In this document: in pieces, positions 19,222 through 26,775 of the stretch
Layout of the letters: every line of letters begins with the position of its first letter
How positions within the stretch are numbered: position 1 is the stretch's first letter
Source of the DNA: Granulicella tundricola MP5ACTX9
Lineage (GTDB): Bacteria; Acidobacteriota; Terriglobia; Terriglobales; Acidobacteriaceae
DNA length: 64,000 nt
Assembly (NCBI RefSeq): GCF_000178975.2
Contig: NC_015064.1
Coordinates: forward strand, 3,348,001 to 3,412,000
Direction: 5' to 3'
The notes under the pieces: model-generated
Told to the model about the DNA's origin: nothing
The model's database searches: none
The model's input: only the letters and a program-made list of their open reading frames with translations
Made by a program: the position numbers and the translations under genes

Positions 19222-20000
19222 TCGTCCTTGGATTGCTATGCGGGCTTGCCCTGCTTTCGGCAGGCGTCGTTCTCCACGCGCATGGCGGGTACGCCATACA
19301 GGATCGTGACTCTATCTCCACCGGCACCTCCGCAATGCACTGGACGGGCACGGATGATCTCGGACGCGATCGCACCGTTCGGGTTGCCGCAGCGCTCTTG
19401 CTGGGGCTCGCCGGGGCGCTGCTGGCATCGGCGCTGGCGACAACCATTGCGGTTGGGGTTGGCGTAACCGCAGCCTTTGCGCCGGAAGGTATCGCCAGCC
19501 TGTTGATGTACGCAAGCGATCTTTTCCTTACGCTCCCCTGGCTGTTTCTGCTGATGATGGTGCGCTCCTCCCTGCCGCTCACGATGCCTCCGCTGCAATC
19601 GGCGGGCGTGACGTTTCTGCTGCTGGCGCTACTGGGTTGGCCGGCTTATGTGCGCGTGAGTTACGCGGGTGCGCGAAACGTTCGCAACGCGGAGTGGATG
19701 CTGCAGGGCCGAGCGTCCGGGCTGCGAACGAGCCAGCTTGCAACGCGGCATCTGCTTCCGCATCTGCGGCCTCTTCTGCTGTCACAGTTTCTCGTCTGCA
19801 TCCCCGCCTGCCTCGTAGCGGAGGCCAATCTGGGCACGCTCGGATTGGGCATCAGCGAGCCTTTGCCTTCCTGGGGCTCGATGCTTCTCTCACTGCAAAA
19901 CTCCGCCGTACTTGCAAGCTCGCACTGGGTCTACCTTCCGATCGTACTACTGGTCATTGTGCTGCTGTTGCTTGAACTGCTGGTCTTCGAGGTCTCATGA
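19212..20000 (+). CDS. Peptide-type ABC transporter permease (DppC-like)
   Basis: About 262 residues with an N-terminal anchor and five further hydrophobic segments. The permease motif reads GRASGLRTSQLATRHLLPHL and the C-terminal block EANLGTLGLGISEPLPSWGS is the DppC/OppC signature. Two starts are possible: ATG 19212 or the ATG at 19218 that forms ATGA with the upstream stop. It overlaps the binding-protein gene by ATGA at 19997. It pairs with the preceding DppB-like permease to form the membrane channel. Confidence 0.88.
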   Translation: MRMIVLGLLCGLALLSAGVVLHAHGGYAIQDRDSISTGTSAMHWTGTDDLGRDRTVRVAAALLLGLAGALLASALATTIAVGVGVTAAFAPEGIASLLMYASDLFLTLPWLFLLMMVRSSLPLTMPPLQSAGVTFLLLALLGWPAYVRVSYAGARNVRNAEWMLQGRASGLRTSQLATRHLLPHLRPLLLSQFLVCIPACLVAEANLGTLGLGISEPLPSWGSMLLSLQNSAVLASSHWVYLPIVLLVIVLLLLELLVFEVS

Positions 20001-21649
20001 AACGTCCTCTCAAAACGATATGGTCTTTGCCCTTAGTCTTGCTCGCCGGCCTCCAGCCTTCTTATGGCCAGCCTCCCAATCACGCTGAGCTGGCATGGTC
20101 TCTGAAGTACGATCCCAAAACACTCGATCCCGCGAAGGTAGACGATCAAGCCTCAGAGACGCTGCGCTTTCTCACCGGCGGCGTGCTCCTGCGCATGAAC
20201 CGCCAGACCCAGGAGATTCAACCCGCGCTCGCTGCAAGCTGGAGCGTCTCGCCAGACGGCCGCACCGCAACCTTCCACCTCCGTGCAGGACTACGCTTCT
20301 CCGATGGCTCCGCACTGACGTCTGCTGACGTCGTCTCCACATTGAAGCGCGTTCTCGATCCCGCAACCGCCGCGCCGGTCGCTGAAGAGTTTCTGACACC
20401 CGCGCAGGTCACAGTGGAGGCGGTCGATCCATTGACGATCCGTATCCATCTTCCAACGCGCATCGTAGCGCTCGGCAAGATCTTCGACGAGATCGCCATC
20501 GAGCCAGCCAATCATCCATCCGCCAGCCGCATCACAGCCGGACCTTACACACTCGCGGAATACAAACGCGGCGAGTCACTCCGGCTACAGCGGAACCCCT
20601 ACTACTACAAGCGCGATGCAGCAGGAGCCCAGCTCCCCTACCTCTCCACTCTTCACCTGGACATCCTTGCCAACCGAGAACAGGACCAGATGCGCTTTGT
20701 GCGCGGTCAATATCAATTGATCGACGGCCTGGCCGCGGAGAACTTCAAGCTCCTCTCCCAGGGCAATGCCGCCAACATGCATGACCTGGGCCCTTCGCTG
20801 AACACGGAGCAGATGTGGTTCAATCAGGCGGCATCCGCACCGATCCCTGATTACGAGAAGGCGTGGTTCCAGAGCCGCAGCTTCCGGACGGCGGTCTCGT
20901 TGTCCATTCATCGCGCGGACATGGCTCGCATCGCGTATGACGGCCATGCAACGCCGGCCAATGGCTTCGTCTCGCCCGCAAACACGATGTGGCACAACAA
21001 CCAACTGAAGCCCATCCACGAAGACACCAATGCAGCCCTTCAGATGCTGGCAAGCGAAGGCTTCCACAAGACAGCAGGCCAGCTCGTCGACCGCACCGGC
21101 CACCCCGTGAAGTTCTCCATCCTCACCAACACCGGCAATCGTTCCCGCGAGAAGATGGCGCAGTTGATCCAGCAGGATCTATCCTCGCTCGGGATGACAG
21201 TGAACGTCGTCACGCTGGACTTCCCTGCCCTGATCGAGCGCCTGATGCACACGCAGAGCTACGAGGCTGCCCTCCTCGGTCTCTCCAACGTGGAGCCCGA
21301 TCCCAGCTCCATGATGAACGTGTGGCTCAGCTCATCCCCTAACCACCAATGGAACCCGTCCGAGAAGAAGCCTGCGACGGACTGGGAGGCGGAGCTCGAT
21401 CAGCAGATGAAGCTGCAAGCTGAGGCACCCAATCAAAAGGCGCGCAAGCTGGCGGTCGATCGTGTGCAGCAGATCGTGTACGACCAACTGCCCTTTATCT
21501 ATCTCGTCTATCCCAACGCGCTCTACGCAGTCTCGTCCTCGCTGTCCGGAGTTGAGTTCTCGGTACTGCAACCCGGAGTCGTCTCCAACATCGACCAGAT
21601 CCGCTGGAAAGACAGCAACGTAACGGACAACGCAAGGGGCAAGCATTGA
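19997..21649 (+). CDS. ABC transporter substrate-binding protein, family 5
   Basis: 550-residue periplasmic binding protein of the DppA/OppA type. A Sec signal peptide is seen (MKRPLKTIWSLPLVLLAGL, cleavage probably after SYGQ), without a clear lipobox cysteine. The mature part starts with AWSLKYDPKTLDPAKVDDQ and carries the family block DGRTATFHLRAGLRFSDGSA followed by TSADVVSTLKRVLDP. It lies between the permeases and the ATPase in the coupled operon, joined by ATGA upstream and TTGA downstream. It should deliver an unidentified ligand, probably a peptide or related compound. Confidence 0.9.
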   Translation: MKRPLKTIWSLPLVLLAGLQPSYGQPPNHAELAWSLKYDPKTLDPAKVDDQASETLRFLTGGVLLRMNRQTQEIQPALAASWSVSPDGRTATFHLRAGLRFSDGSALTSADVVSTLKRVLDPATAAPVAEEFLTPAQVTVEAVDPLTIRIHLPTRIVALGKIFDEIAIEPANHPSASRITAGPYTLAEYKRGESLRLQRNPYYYKRDAAGAQLPYLSTLHLDILANREQDQMRFVRGQYQLIDGLAAENFKLLSQGNAANMHDLGPSLNTEQMWFNQAASAPIPDYEKAWFQSRSFRTAVSLSIHRADMARIAYDGHATPANGFVSPANTMWHNNQLKPIHEDTNAALQMLASEGFHKTAGQLVDRTGHPVKFSILTNTGNRSREKMAQLIQQDLSSLGMTVNVVTLDFPALIERLMHTQSYEAALLGLSNVEPDPSSMMNVWLSSSPNHQWNPSEKKPATDWEAELDQQMKLQAEAPNQKARKLAVDRVQQIVYDQLPFIYLVYPNALYAVSSSLSGVEFSVLQPGVVSNIDQIRWKDSNVTDNARGKH

Positions 21650-22626
21650 ACGACATACTCAACGTCCGGATCAAGGCCGGTTATGGCACCGAGCCCATTC
21701 TGGAAGACGTACAGTTTGACCTGCAGCAGGGCGAGCGGCTAGGCCTGGTCGGAACCAGTGGCGCGGGCAAGAGCACGCTGGTCCTCGCCCTGATGGGCCT
21801 GCTGCCCTGGCGGCGCGGCTGGATCAAAGGCGAGGTCGTGCTGGAAGGCGTCAACCTGTTGGCGCTCAATGAGCGTCAGGCCCGCCAGGTCCGGGGCAAA
21901 CGCATCGCGCTCGTGCCGCAAAGTCCGCTCAGCGCCCTGAACAGCGCATTGAGTCTCCAGGCGCATTTTGAGGAGGCCTGGCGCGCTCATGAAGAGGGCG
22001 GTGGCAATCGTTTCAGAGCACGCATCAAGGAGCTGCTGCAGAAGGTCCGCCTTCCCGCCGAAGGACACTTCCTCAGCCGCAAGCCGGGCGAGATCAGTGT
22101 CGGCCAGGCACAGCGCGTGGTGCTGGCTCTGGCTCTGTTGCACCGGCCCTCCGTCCTGATTGCCGACGAGCCCACCAGTGCGCTCGATCCTTCCACCCAG
22201 GTCGAGATCCTTGAGCTGCTGCGGCAGAGCAATCGCGAAGACGGCACAACCGTGCTCTACATCTCTCATGACCTGCTCTCGGTCCTCCAACTGTGCGACC
22301 GCATGGCGGTCCTGCAGGAGGGGCGAATCGTGGAGTGTCTGCCGGTCGACCGCATCGAGGAACTGGCCCGCCATCCCGCGACGCTGGCCCTCTTGCGTAC
22401 TCTGCCGGTCCCACCCAGCGTCCTTCGGAAGTATGCGGAGCGCAGGGTTGCCAGTCCGTCCACAAGTCAGGGATTGCTCCAGTTTCAAGCTCCTCAAGGT
22501 GCTGCCACACAGGCTTCGGTTTCGCCTGATAAGCCTTCCGGCGGCACCAATCCTTCAGGACAGCCCAGCGAAATAATTCCTTTCTCTCCCCAATCCGTGC
22601 GTCGTAGTACAACTTCCGCGTACTAG
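21646..22626 (+). CDS. ABC transporter ATP-binding protein (DppD-like)
   Basis: 326-residue ATPase. Walker A GTSGAGKST (about 36-44), Q-loop VPQSPLSALNSALS, signature motif SVGQAQR in place of the usual SGGQ form (about 150), Walker B VLIADEPTSALD (about 170) and the H-loop YISHD. The last 60 residues are low-complexity and not part of the fold. The TTG start overlaps the previous stop as TTGA. Peptide importers often have two ATPases (DppD and DppF); only this one is encoded here, so it presumably works as a homodimer. Confidence 0.88.
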   Translation: MNDILNVRIKAGYGTEPILEDVQFDLQQGERLGLVGTSGAGKSTLVLALMGLLPWRRGWIKGEVVLEGVNLLALNERQARQVRGKRIALVPQSPLSALNSALSLQAHFEEAWRAHEEGGGNRFRARIKELLQKVRLPAEGHFLSRKPGEISVGQAQRVVLALALLHRPSVLIADEPTSALDPSTQVEILELLRQSNREDGTTVLYISHDLLSVLQLCDRMAVLQEGRIVECLPVDRIEELARHPATLALLRTLPVPPSVLRKYAERRVASPSTSQGLLQFQAPQGAATQASVSPDKPSGGTNPSGQPSEIIPFSPQSVRRSTTSAY

Positions 22627-22839
22627 TGACCTTTGGTGGTTACCACTACGCTCAGAGGGTCAGGGGCAGTGCACTTGATCACGATCAAGCCCCGATGAGT
22701 CAGCGAGACAAAGCCTTCAAGATCCGGGCCACTCGCCCCGTGCCAAGAATCCTTCTGCTTCCGTGCAGCCACCCGAGCGGTAAGGGCGCCGGTTGCTAAA
22801 CATAGATCTCTTATCTGGAATTTCTGGAGCACTTTCGTC

Positions 22840-24756
22840 ATGACACGTCTGCCTAAATTTTTTACTTCTTTGATTCCTCTCGCCGGCCTCTTTTCCGTGC
22901 CGGCTCTCGCCCTTGCCCAAAACCCAAAGCTGTCTTCTGACCTGCAGGCTCTCCTGGCTCCCGCACCTACTCCCTCGGCTGCCGTCTCCAGGCTGGCTGT
23001 CCCTGCCGCTGCGGCAGTCAGCGCCAAGCCTTCCAGCATGCCGTTGATCATTCAGTACAAGGCCAGCCCCACGGCAACGGATACCGCGCTCATCAGCACG
23101 CTGCTCGGCACCGATGTCACCCAGTTGACGTCGATCAATGCGCTTGCGGCGACGCTACCGCTTTCCTCGCTCACCACGCTGACCAGCCAGGCCAACGTGA
23201 CCTACATCACCCCCAACCGTCCGCTGGGCGCACGTCAGTCCGGCACCTCCGTGGCCCAGTACACGACGGAGCCCATCAACGCGAACGCAGTCTGGGCGCA
23301 GGGTTACAACGGCACAGGTATCGGCGTTGCAGTCATCGATAGCGGCATCAATTCGCAGGTCGACGATCTCGCCGGCAACGGCTTCATTCTCAACCTCTTC
23401 TCCCGCGTGGTCTGGAGCCAGAGCTTCGTTCCCACCGCTCCGTATGACGCCAACGACTACTACGGTCACGGCACGCACGTCGCCGGCCTCATCGCAGGCA
23501 ACGGCAGCGACTCCACCGGCAAGAAGTACTACCGCACCTTCTCCGGCGTCGCGCCCAACTCTTACCTGATCAACCTGCGCGTGCTCGACGAGAACGGCCA
23601 GGGCTCAGACACGTCCGTGATCAACGCCATCCAGACTGCCATCAAGCTCAAGAACCTGCTCAACATCAAGGTCATCAACCTCTCGCTCGGCCGTCCCATC
23701 TATGAGAGCTACAAGCTCGATCCTCTCTGCCAGGCCGTCGAGCAGGCCTACCGCGCCGGCATCACCGTCGTCGTAGCCGCAGGCAACGACGGACGTGATC
23801 TTGCTCTGAACAGCGAAGGCTACGGCACGATCGAAGCCCCAGGCAACGATCCCTACGTGCTCACCGTCGGCGCCGTCAACACCAACGGCTCGGCCAGCAT
23901 CCAGGACGACGTCATGGCCAGCTACAGCTCCAAGGGCCCCACGTTCATCGACCACTTCAGCAAGCCTGACCTCATCGCTCCGGGCAACCTGGTCAGCAGC
24001 CTCAAGTTCAGCAACGATCCCCTGGCCGTCAACAACCCCACCTTCGTCACGCTGAACTCCTCCTACATCACCAACGGCAACAGCAAGTCCTCCAAGGACT
24101 ACTTCCCCCTCAGCGGTACCAGCATGGCGACGGGCGTCACCAGCGGAGCAGTCGCTCTCCTGCTTGACGCACAGCCGAACATGACACCGGATCAGGTCAA
24201 GGCGTTCATGATGCGGAACGCCAACCGCACCTACATGCCCGTGACCAGCAAGGTCACGGATCCCACCACCGGCACCACCTACACCGCACATAACGACGCG
24301 CTCACTATCGGCGCAGGTTACCTCGATATCCAGGCCACCCTGGCGGACGTCAAGGCCAACCTCAAGCGCATCCCCACGGGCAACGCAATGTCGCCCGTGG
24401 CCACCTACAACCCTGACACCAACACGGTCACCCTGGTGACGGATCAGACGGCCCTCTGGGGCGCAACCGCTCTCTGGGGCGCTTCCAATGTCTACGGAGC
24501 CAGTGCATTTGCCGCTCCCGTAGGCGGCCAGACGGCTCTCTGGGGCGCAACCGCTCTCTGGGGCGCGAACGATCCGGCAGCCTTCACCGCTCTCTGGGGC
24601 GCGACGGCTCTCTGGGGCGCTTCGTCACCTGCCGCACAGACCGCTCTCTGGGGCGCAACCACCGATGAGAGCAACGGCTCGACCGCTCTCTGGGGCGCTT
24701 CGACCGTCAACGGATCCACCGCTCTCTGGGGTGCAACCGCACCGTACGAAAACTAA
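22840..24756 (+). CDS. Secreted S8 family serine peptidase (subtilase) with C-terminal TALWGA repeats
   Basis: 638 residues. A Sec signal peptide (to about residue 27, ALALAQ), an I9-like propeptide region (about 65-125), then the subtilase core with catalytic Asp in VAVIDSGIN (about 168), His in YYGHGTHVAGLIAGN (about 211) and Ser in LSGTSMATG (about 429). The last 100 residues (from about 537) contain nine copies of TALWGA, in pairs and singly, separated by short Ser/Ala/Asn-rich spacers. GGAG lies nine bases before the ATG. Exported protease with a probable cell-surface or processing tail; the tail role is unknown. Confidence 0.93.
   Translation: MTRLPKFFTSLIPLAGLFSVPALALAQNPKLSSDLQALLAPAPTPSAAVSRLAVPAAAAVSAKPSSMPLIIQYKASPTATDTALISTLLGTDVTQLTSINALAATLPLSSLTTLTSQANVTYITPNRPLGARQSGTSVAQYTTEPINANAVWAQGYNGTGIGVAVIDSGINSQVDDLAGNGFILNLFSRVVWSQSFVPTAPYDANDYYGHGTHVAGLIAGNGSDSTGKKYYRTFSGVAPNSYLINLRVLDENGQGSDTSVINAIQTAIKLKNLLNIKVINLSLGRPIYESYKLDPLCQAVEQAYRAGITVVVAAGNDGRDLALNSEGYGTIEAPGNDPYVLTVGAVNTNGSASIQDDVMASYSSKGPTFIDHFSKPDLIAPGNLVSSLKFSNDPLAVNNPTFVTLNSSYITNGNSKSSKDYFPLSGTSMATGVTSGAVALLLDAQPNMTPDQVKAFMMRNANRTYMPVTSKVTDPTTGTTYTAHNDALTIGAGYLDIQATLADVKANLKRIPTGNAMSPVATYNPDTNTVTLVTDQTALWGATALWGASNVYGASAFAAPVGGQTALWGATALWGANDPAAFTALWGATALWGASSPAAQTALWGATTDESNGSTALWGASTVNGSTALWGATAPYEN
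24448..24738 (+). repeat. Nine coding repeats of TALWGA at the subtilase C-terminus
   Basis: The DNA core GCTCTCTGGGGCGC recurs almost without change, so the repeat is conserved at DNA as well as protein level, suggesting recent expansion or gene conversion. Confidence 0.95.
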
Positions 24757-24840
24757 CGCACCTTCACCTGATACGGCTTCCTGTTGACAAGGCAGATGAT
24801 CCAGCCGACTCGGCTCCGGAGACGTAACTCTAATCTGATA

Positions 24841-24882
24841 CATTCGGGGCAGCCAGTTGACTTAAACTGGGTGCCCCGAATG
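24841..24882 (+). promoter_or_regulatory. Long hairpin overlapping the probable start codon of the GGDEF gene
   Basis: CATTCGGGGCA (24841-24851) pairs with TGCCCCGAATG (24872-24882), and inside it CCAGTT (24853-24858) pairs with AACTGG (24865-24870) around the loop GACTTA; there is one G/G mismatch. The final ATG of the right arm is the proposed start codon. No T-tract follows, so this is not a classical terminator. Confidence 0.75.
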
Positions 24883-26241
24883 ATTTCCTCTCCTGTCTTC
24901 ACATCCCGCCCCCCCGGCAAGTGGCGCACCCTGTGCGCTTCAGGCGCGCTCTATCTCGTTTCAGCGATCCGCACCATGAGCGCCCAAGCCCCTCCCCAGC
25001 CGAAGACGTCAACCTTGGCCGCTGGACTGCTGCAGATAAATCTTGCCTCCAACGCTCTGATCTCTGTCAGCTTCCTGGCACTCTCCGTCATCATGCTGGT
25101 CCTCTGGAAGCGCTCCGGCAAGAATCTCCCGCACCCCTGGGTTGTCGGGACCTTCGGCCTGTTTGTCCTGGCCTGCGCCTTGAGTCAGGCAATGCAGCTT
25201 CTGATCGTGCTGCATCCGCTCTCCTGGATGATCGGCACCATCGAGATTCTCACAACTGCGCTGGCGCTTTGCATCATCCTGCTTCTGCCCCGCATGGTTC
25301 GCGATTTCATCGAGCTCTTCCGCTCCGCCGGCCACAGTCAGCAGAACGAGGCTCGCTTCCTCGCCACCGCCGAAAGCAGCATGGACGCCGTCTTCCTGCT
25401 CGACGCAGTCCGCGATCCGGCTGGCGAAATTGAAGACTTTCGCTTTACCTATCTCAATCAGCGCGCGCAGCAACTGTTCAATATCCCGAACAACGATGTC
25501 GTCGTAGGAGCGAAGCTCTGCGAGCTTCTGCCCAGCTACCGCAGCGAAGGCTTCTTCGATCAGTACAAGCAGGTCGTCCTCACCGGCAAGCCAAGCACAT
25601 CCGAGTTCTCCATCAAGGATGCGCAGATTAACGCCACCTGGCTTCGCTACTCGATCGTCAAGCTGGCGGACGGAATAGCCGTTGCCGCATCCGACCTCAC
25701 AAGCCAGAAGGAGGCGGAGAATAAGATCCGCCACATGGCCCAGCATGACCCGCTCACCGGCCTGCCTAACCGCACGCTGCTCGACGATCGTATCCAGCAG
25801 GCCATCGAACGTGCCATCCGCTATCGCCAGAACGCAGCGGTCCTGCTGCTCGATCTCGACACCTTCAAGTCCATCAACGATACCTACGGCCACGCTGCCG
25901 GCGACGAGGTCCTGAAGACCGTCGCCGCCCGCCTTCGCAGCGCAGTGCGAGCCACCGACTCCGTCTTCCGCCTCGGCGGCGATGAGTTCGTCATCGTCCT
26001 CGGCGATCTCGCGACGAAGGGCCCCATCGTCGACTTCACCCGCAAGATCTTCGTCAGCCTCCTCCCGCCTATCCCCTGGGAAGATCAGGCGCTGAACATA
26101 AGCGCCAGCATCGGCGTTGCAAACTACCCGGGCGACGGAGCTACGCCTGAAGCCCTACTCGTCCAGGCTGACATCGCCATGTATCGCATGAAGCGCGGCC
26201 GCGCCTCCACGGCAGATCTTCGTTCCAGTCAAGGCGCTTGA
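24880..26241 (+). CDS. Membrane PAS-GGDEF diguanylate cyclase
   Basis: About 453 residues. Hydrophobic N-terminal segments (about 18-30, 55-78, 88-110 and 115-135) place it in the inner membrane. A PAS-like domain follows (about 155-280: ESSMDAVFLLDAVRD to the AASDLTSQKEAE hinge), then a GGDEF domain with DPLTGLPNRTLLDDR, DLDTFKSINDTYGHAAGDEVL and GGDEF (about 368). RATD stands five residues before GGDEF, so the product-inhibition site is intact. The predicted product is c-di-GMP. The start at 24880 lies in a hairpin; ATG 24976 is an alternative with a hydrophobic segment lost. Confidence 0.87.
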   Translation: MISSPVFTSRPPGKWRTLCASGALYLVSAIRTMSAQAPPQPKTSTLAAGLLQINLASNALISVSFLALSVIMLVLWKRSGKNLPHPWVVGTFGLFVLACALSQAMQLLIVLHPLSWMIGTIEILTTALALCIILLLPRMVRDFIELFRSAGHSQQNEARFLATAESSMDAVFLLDAVRDPAGEIEDFRFTYLNQRAQQLFNIPNNDVVVGAKLCELLPSYRSEGFFDQYKQVVLTGKPSTSEFSIKDAQINATWLRYSIVKLADGIAVAASDLTSQKEAENKIRHMAQHDPLTGLPNRTLLDDRIQQAIERAIRYRQNAAVLLLDLDTFKSINDTYGHAAGDEVLKTVAARLRSAVRATDSVFRLGGDEFVIVLGDLATKGPIVDFTRKIFVSLLPPIPWEDQALNISASIGVANYPGDGATPEALLVQADIAMYRMKRGRASTADLRSSQGA

Positions 26242-26775
26242 AGCCTGCCGTCGATGTGTCGCAGGCGCTGATGTGCCCTGCCACAGTCTATGCGGAGCAT
26301 AGACCTTGGCTATAAGTACATTTAAATTTACGCTGCCCGGCCAAGCGATAAATCAATAAATCTCCAGCAATTCCGTAGATTTACATAGATCTCTCCAAGA
26401 GATCTGACGGCAATCCATGCTTTGGGAACGGCATGCGGACAAGAAGAAAAACTATTGACATGAAGTTTTCCTCGCACTAGTGTTCAGACATTGCCGAAAA
26501 AGCTATTGCCACTCGTTCCGAACCGCGCTCCCAGCGGTGTTGCGGATGTGTAGTCCTACCTAACCTCAAACGGTTGTAGAGAAGCGGAACGGCCTTTACC
26601 TGGAACTTGTCAGCAGTCAGATACGAGCTTTGCTTCGATCTGTCGCAGTGCACCCGTAGTCGGAAATTTTCTCATCACCTGCTTTCTGAAAGCTGTCGTC
26701 GCGGAACCCTGAGATGGGGTGCTTCAGCCCATCTCGCTTCAAAACCGATTGATCCTCACCCACGCTGGAGGCTTA
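26242..26775. other. 534-bp intergenic leader region before a TonB receptor gene
   Basis: No convincing gene. The composition is clearly more AT-rich than the flanks around 26310-26400, including a short palindrome AGATCTCTCCAAGAGATCT (26390-26408 region), and a sigma-70-like promoter is present at 26455. The distance from that promoter to the ATG implies a 5' leader of about 285 bases. Confidence 0.6.
26455..26483 (+). promoter_or_regulatory. Candidate sigma-70 promoter for the TonB receptor
   Basis: A perfect TTGACA (26455-26460), a 17-base spacer and TAGTGT (26478-26483) as a weak -10. Spacing is ideal; the -10 matches TATAAT at only three positions. Confidence 0.45.

Noticed and set aside
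22627..22839. Possible c-di-GMP (GEMM-I) riboswitch before the subtilase gene, from ACAAAGCC and CCGGTTGCTAAAC
   Set aside because: Only short pieces match; the GAAA-loop stem and the CAGCCGGGTTGCC block are missing, and I could not draw the three-helix fold.
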